A DNA stretch of 64,000 bases from Candidatus Accumulibacter aalborgensis (GTDB taxonomy: Bacteria > Pseudomonadota > Gammaproteobacteria > Burkholderiales > Rhodocyclaceae). The stretch covers positions 1 to 64,000 of the forward strand of contig NZ_FLQX01000101.1 in NCBI RefSeq assembly GCF_900089955.1, in the 5' to 3' direction. Both the position numbers and the translations under genes were made by a program. The notes under the pieces are model-generated. The model ran no database searches. It saw nothing but the letters and a program-made list of their open reading frames with translations, and was not told the DNA's origin. Numbering within the stretch: position 1 is the first letter of the stretch; the number at the start of each line of letters is the position of its first letter. This document shows, one piece after another, positions 63,402-64,000 of the stretch.

Positions 63402-64000
63402 TCATGACCGTTTGTCGAGCCGGTTGAGGGCTTGTTCGGCGGCAGCGTCGAAGATGGCGATACGCGAAGCGATCTGTGCTCGGCCAGCGCGCAGCTGCTC
63501 GTCGAGCACCGCAGGTGATATGGCGACGGCGTGGCCCCAGTCGGGGTTGAACAGAAGGACCGTTCCCGACGACGGGCTTTGCCAGCAGCAGAGGCCGCAC
63601 AGCGGCTCGTGGTCCGACGCATGAAAACGCAGCCAGTCACCGACTTGCCAGCTTTCTTCCGAATCTTCATGGGGCGATGCGGATTCCGTCGCCAGCCGCA
63701 GATAATGGACCCGTTGCCCATCACGCGCCAGCAGGCGGGGTCCGGTTTTCAACGCCGCGCTGCTGCTCGCGTCGGCGGGCGCTTTGTCGCGAGGCTCGCA
63801 CGCTGACGCCGATACGCGGATCTGTGTGGCGCTGCGCAGGGCAGCGGTCTGCAGATCGAACAAGGTGTTGAGGAAGGGGCCTCTTTGCGCGGCTGACACG
63901 CCGATCTCATCAAGGCCGGCGCCGATTCGCCTGACCAGCGACGAGGCCAGGCCGGCAAGGCGCTTTCGTTCCTCGGCGGTCTGCTTGGGCTGAACGCTCC
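63402..64000 (-). CDS. C-terminal part of a DUF1631-like protein (partial)
   Basis: The reading frame continues through the window edge without a stop, giving 199 visible residues. The last part (WLRFHASDHEPLCGLCCWQS, GTVLLFNPDWGHAVAISPAV, LRAGRAQIASRIAIFDAA) resembles the C-terminal part of DUF1631 proteins. These are cytoplasmic proteins with a PilZ-like C-terminus and no firmly known function. A Gln/Glu/Lys/Arg-rich segment lies before it (KQTAEERKRLAGL). An internal GTG could be mistaken for a start but the frame extends beyond it. Confidence 0.55.
   Translation of the reverse strand, partial: SVQPKQTAEERKRLAGLASSLVRRIGAGLDEIGVSAAQRGPFLNTLFDLQTAALRSATQIRVSASACEPRDKAPADASSSAALKTGPRLLARDGQRVHYLRLATESASPHEDSEESWQVGDWLRFHASDHEPLCGLCCWQSPSSGTVLLFNPDWGHAVAISPAVLDEQLRAGRAQIASRIAIFDAAAEQALNRLDKRS

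Overview
The window is GC-rich, tightly packed bacterial DNA with proteobacterial gene content. It carries an adenosylcobalamin-dependent ribonucleotide reductase, a bidirectional NAD-reducing hydrogenase (hoxFUYHW), glycolate oxidase (glcDEF), a MaoC/phosphate-acyltransferase fusion, PEP-CTERM proteins, Sec-exported RHS proteins and a secreted type-2 PHA depolymerase. Together these suggest a Rhodocyclales-type betaproteobacterium, possibly Candidatus Accumulibacter or a close relative. That placement rests on remembered gene content, since no marker gene for taxonomy is present. No rRNA, tRNA or CRISPR array was seen.

Layout. 0-1.5 kb: a repeat-filled junction with a possible transposase stub, 40-bp and 206-bp tandem repeats, a frameshifted hicA with intact hicB, and a small coiled-coil protein. 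1.5-6 kb: nrdJ facing a LuxR-type regulator, with a pair of NrdR-box-like palindromes 31 bp apart and a cobalamin-riboswitch-like leader between them. 6-13.5 kb: a two-partner secretion pair whose huge exoprotein ends in a caspase-like peptidase. 13.6-20.6 kb: the MaoC-PTA fusion diverging from hoxFUYHW. 20.8-24.4 kb: an island of toxin-antitoxin and defence-like genes, comprising a broken tumE with tumA, an ABC-type ATPase with a 157-aa partner, and a nucleotidyltransferase with a 57-aa partner. 24.5-36.3 kb: mostly housekeeping and accessory genes (CAP protein, Prc protease, ArsP-like permease with CxxC protein, CoA-transferase with GntP permease, Kbp-like LysM protein, GlsB/YeaQ protein, PHA depolymerase, aminotransferase, MscL). 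36.5-49.1 kb: an accessory block of exported proteins, namely a YD-repeat/Ig-like protein, a glycine-rich protein, a PEP-CTERM protein, a 2246-aa RHS protein, a second short RHS protein with a toxin-like tip and probable immunity gene, a displaced RHS fragment and an orphan BrnA-like antitoxin. 49.2-56.4 kb: secreted haloperoxidase-like enzyme, M16 peptidase, ParB-like protein and another PEP-CTERM protein followed by a near-perfect terminator hairpin. 56.4-64 kb: glcDEF, PP2C phosphatase, RhlE helicase, and the C-terminal part of a DUF1631-like gene running off the window.

How the genes work together. TpsB is expected to export the caspase-tipped TpsA. HoxFU (diaphorase) and HoxYH (hydrogenase) form one enzyme matured by HoxW. 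GlcDEF form one glycolate dehydrogenase. The RHS2 toxin tip and the following small gene look like a toxin-immunity pair. The strongest candidates for something undescribed are the TPS-exported caspase, the ATPase/157-aa pair in the TA-rich island, and the co-directional exported RHS/PEP-CTERM cluster. Very large ORFs are intact while frameshifts fall only in toxin genes, so these look like real decay rather than poor sequence quality.
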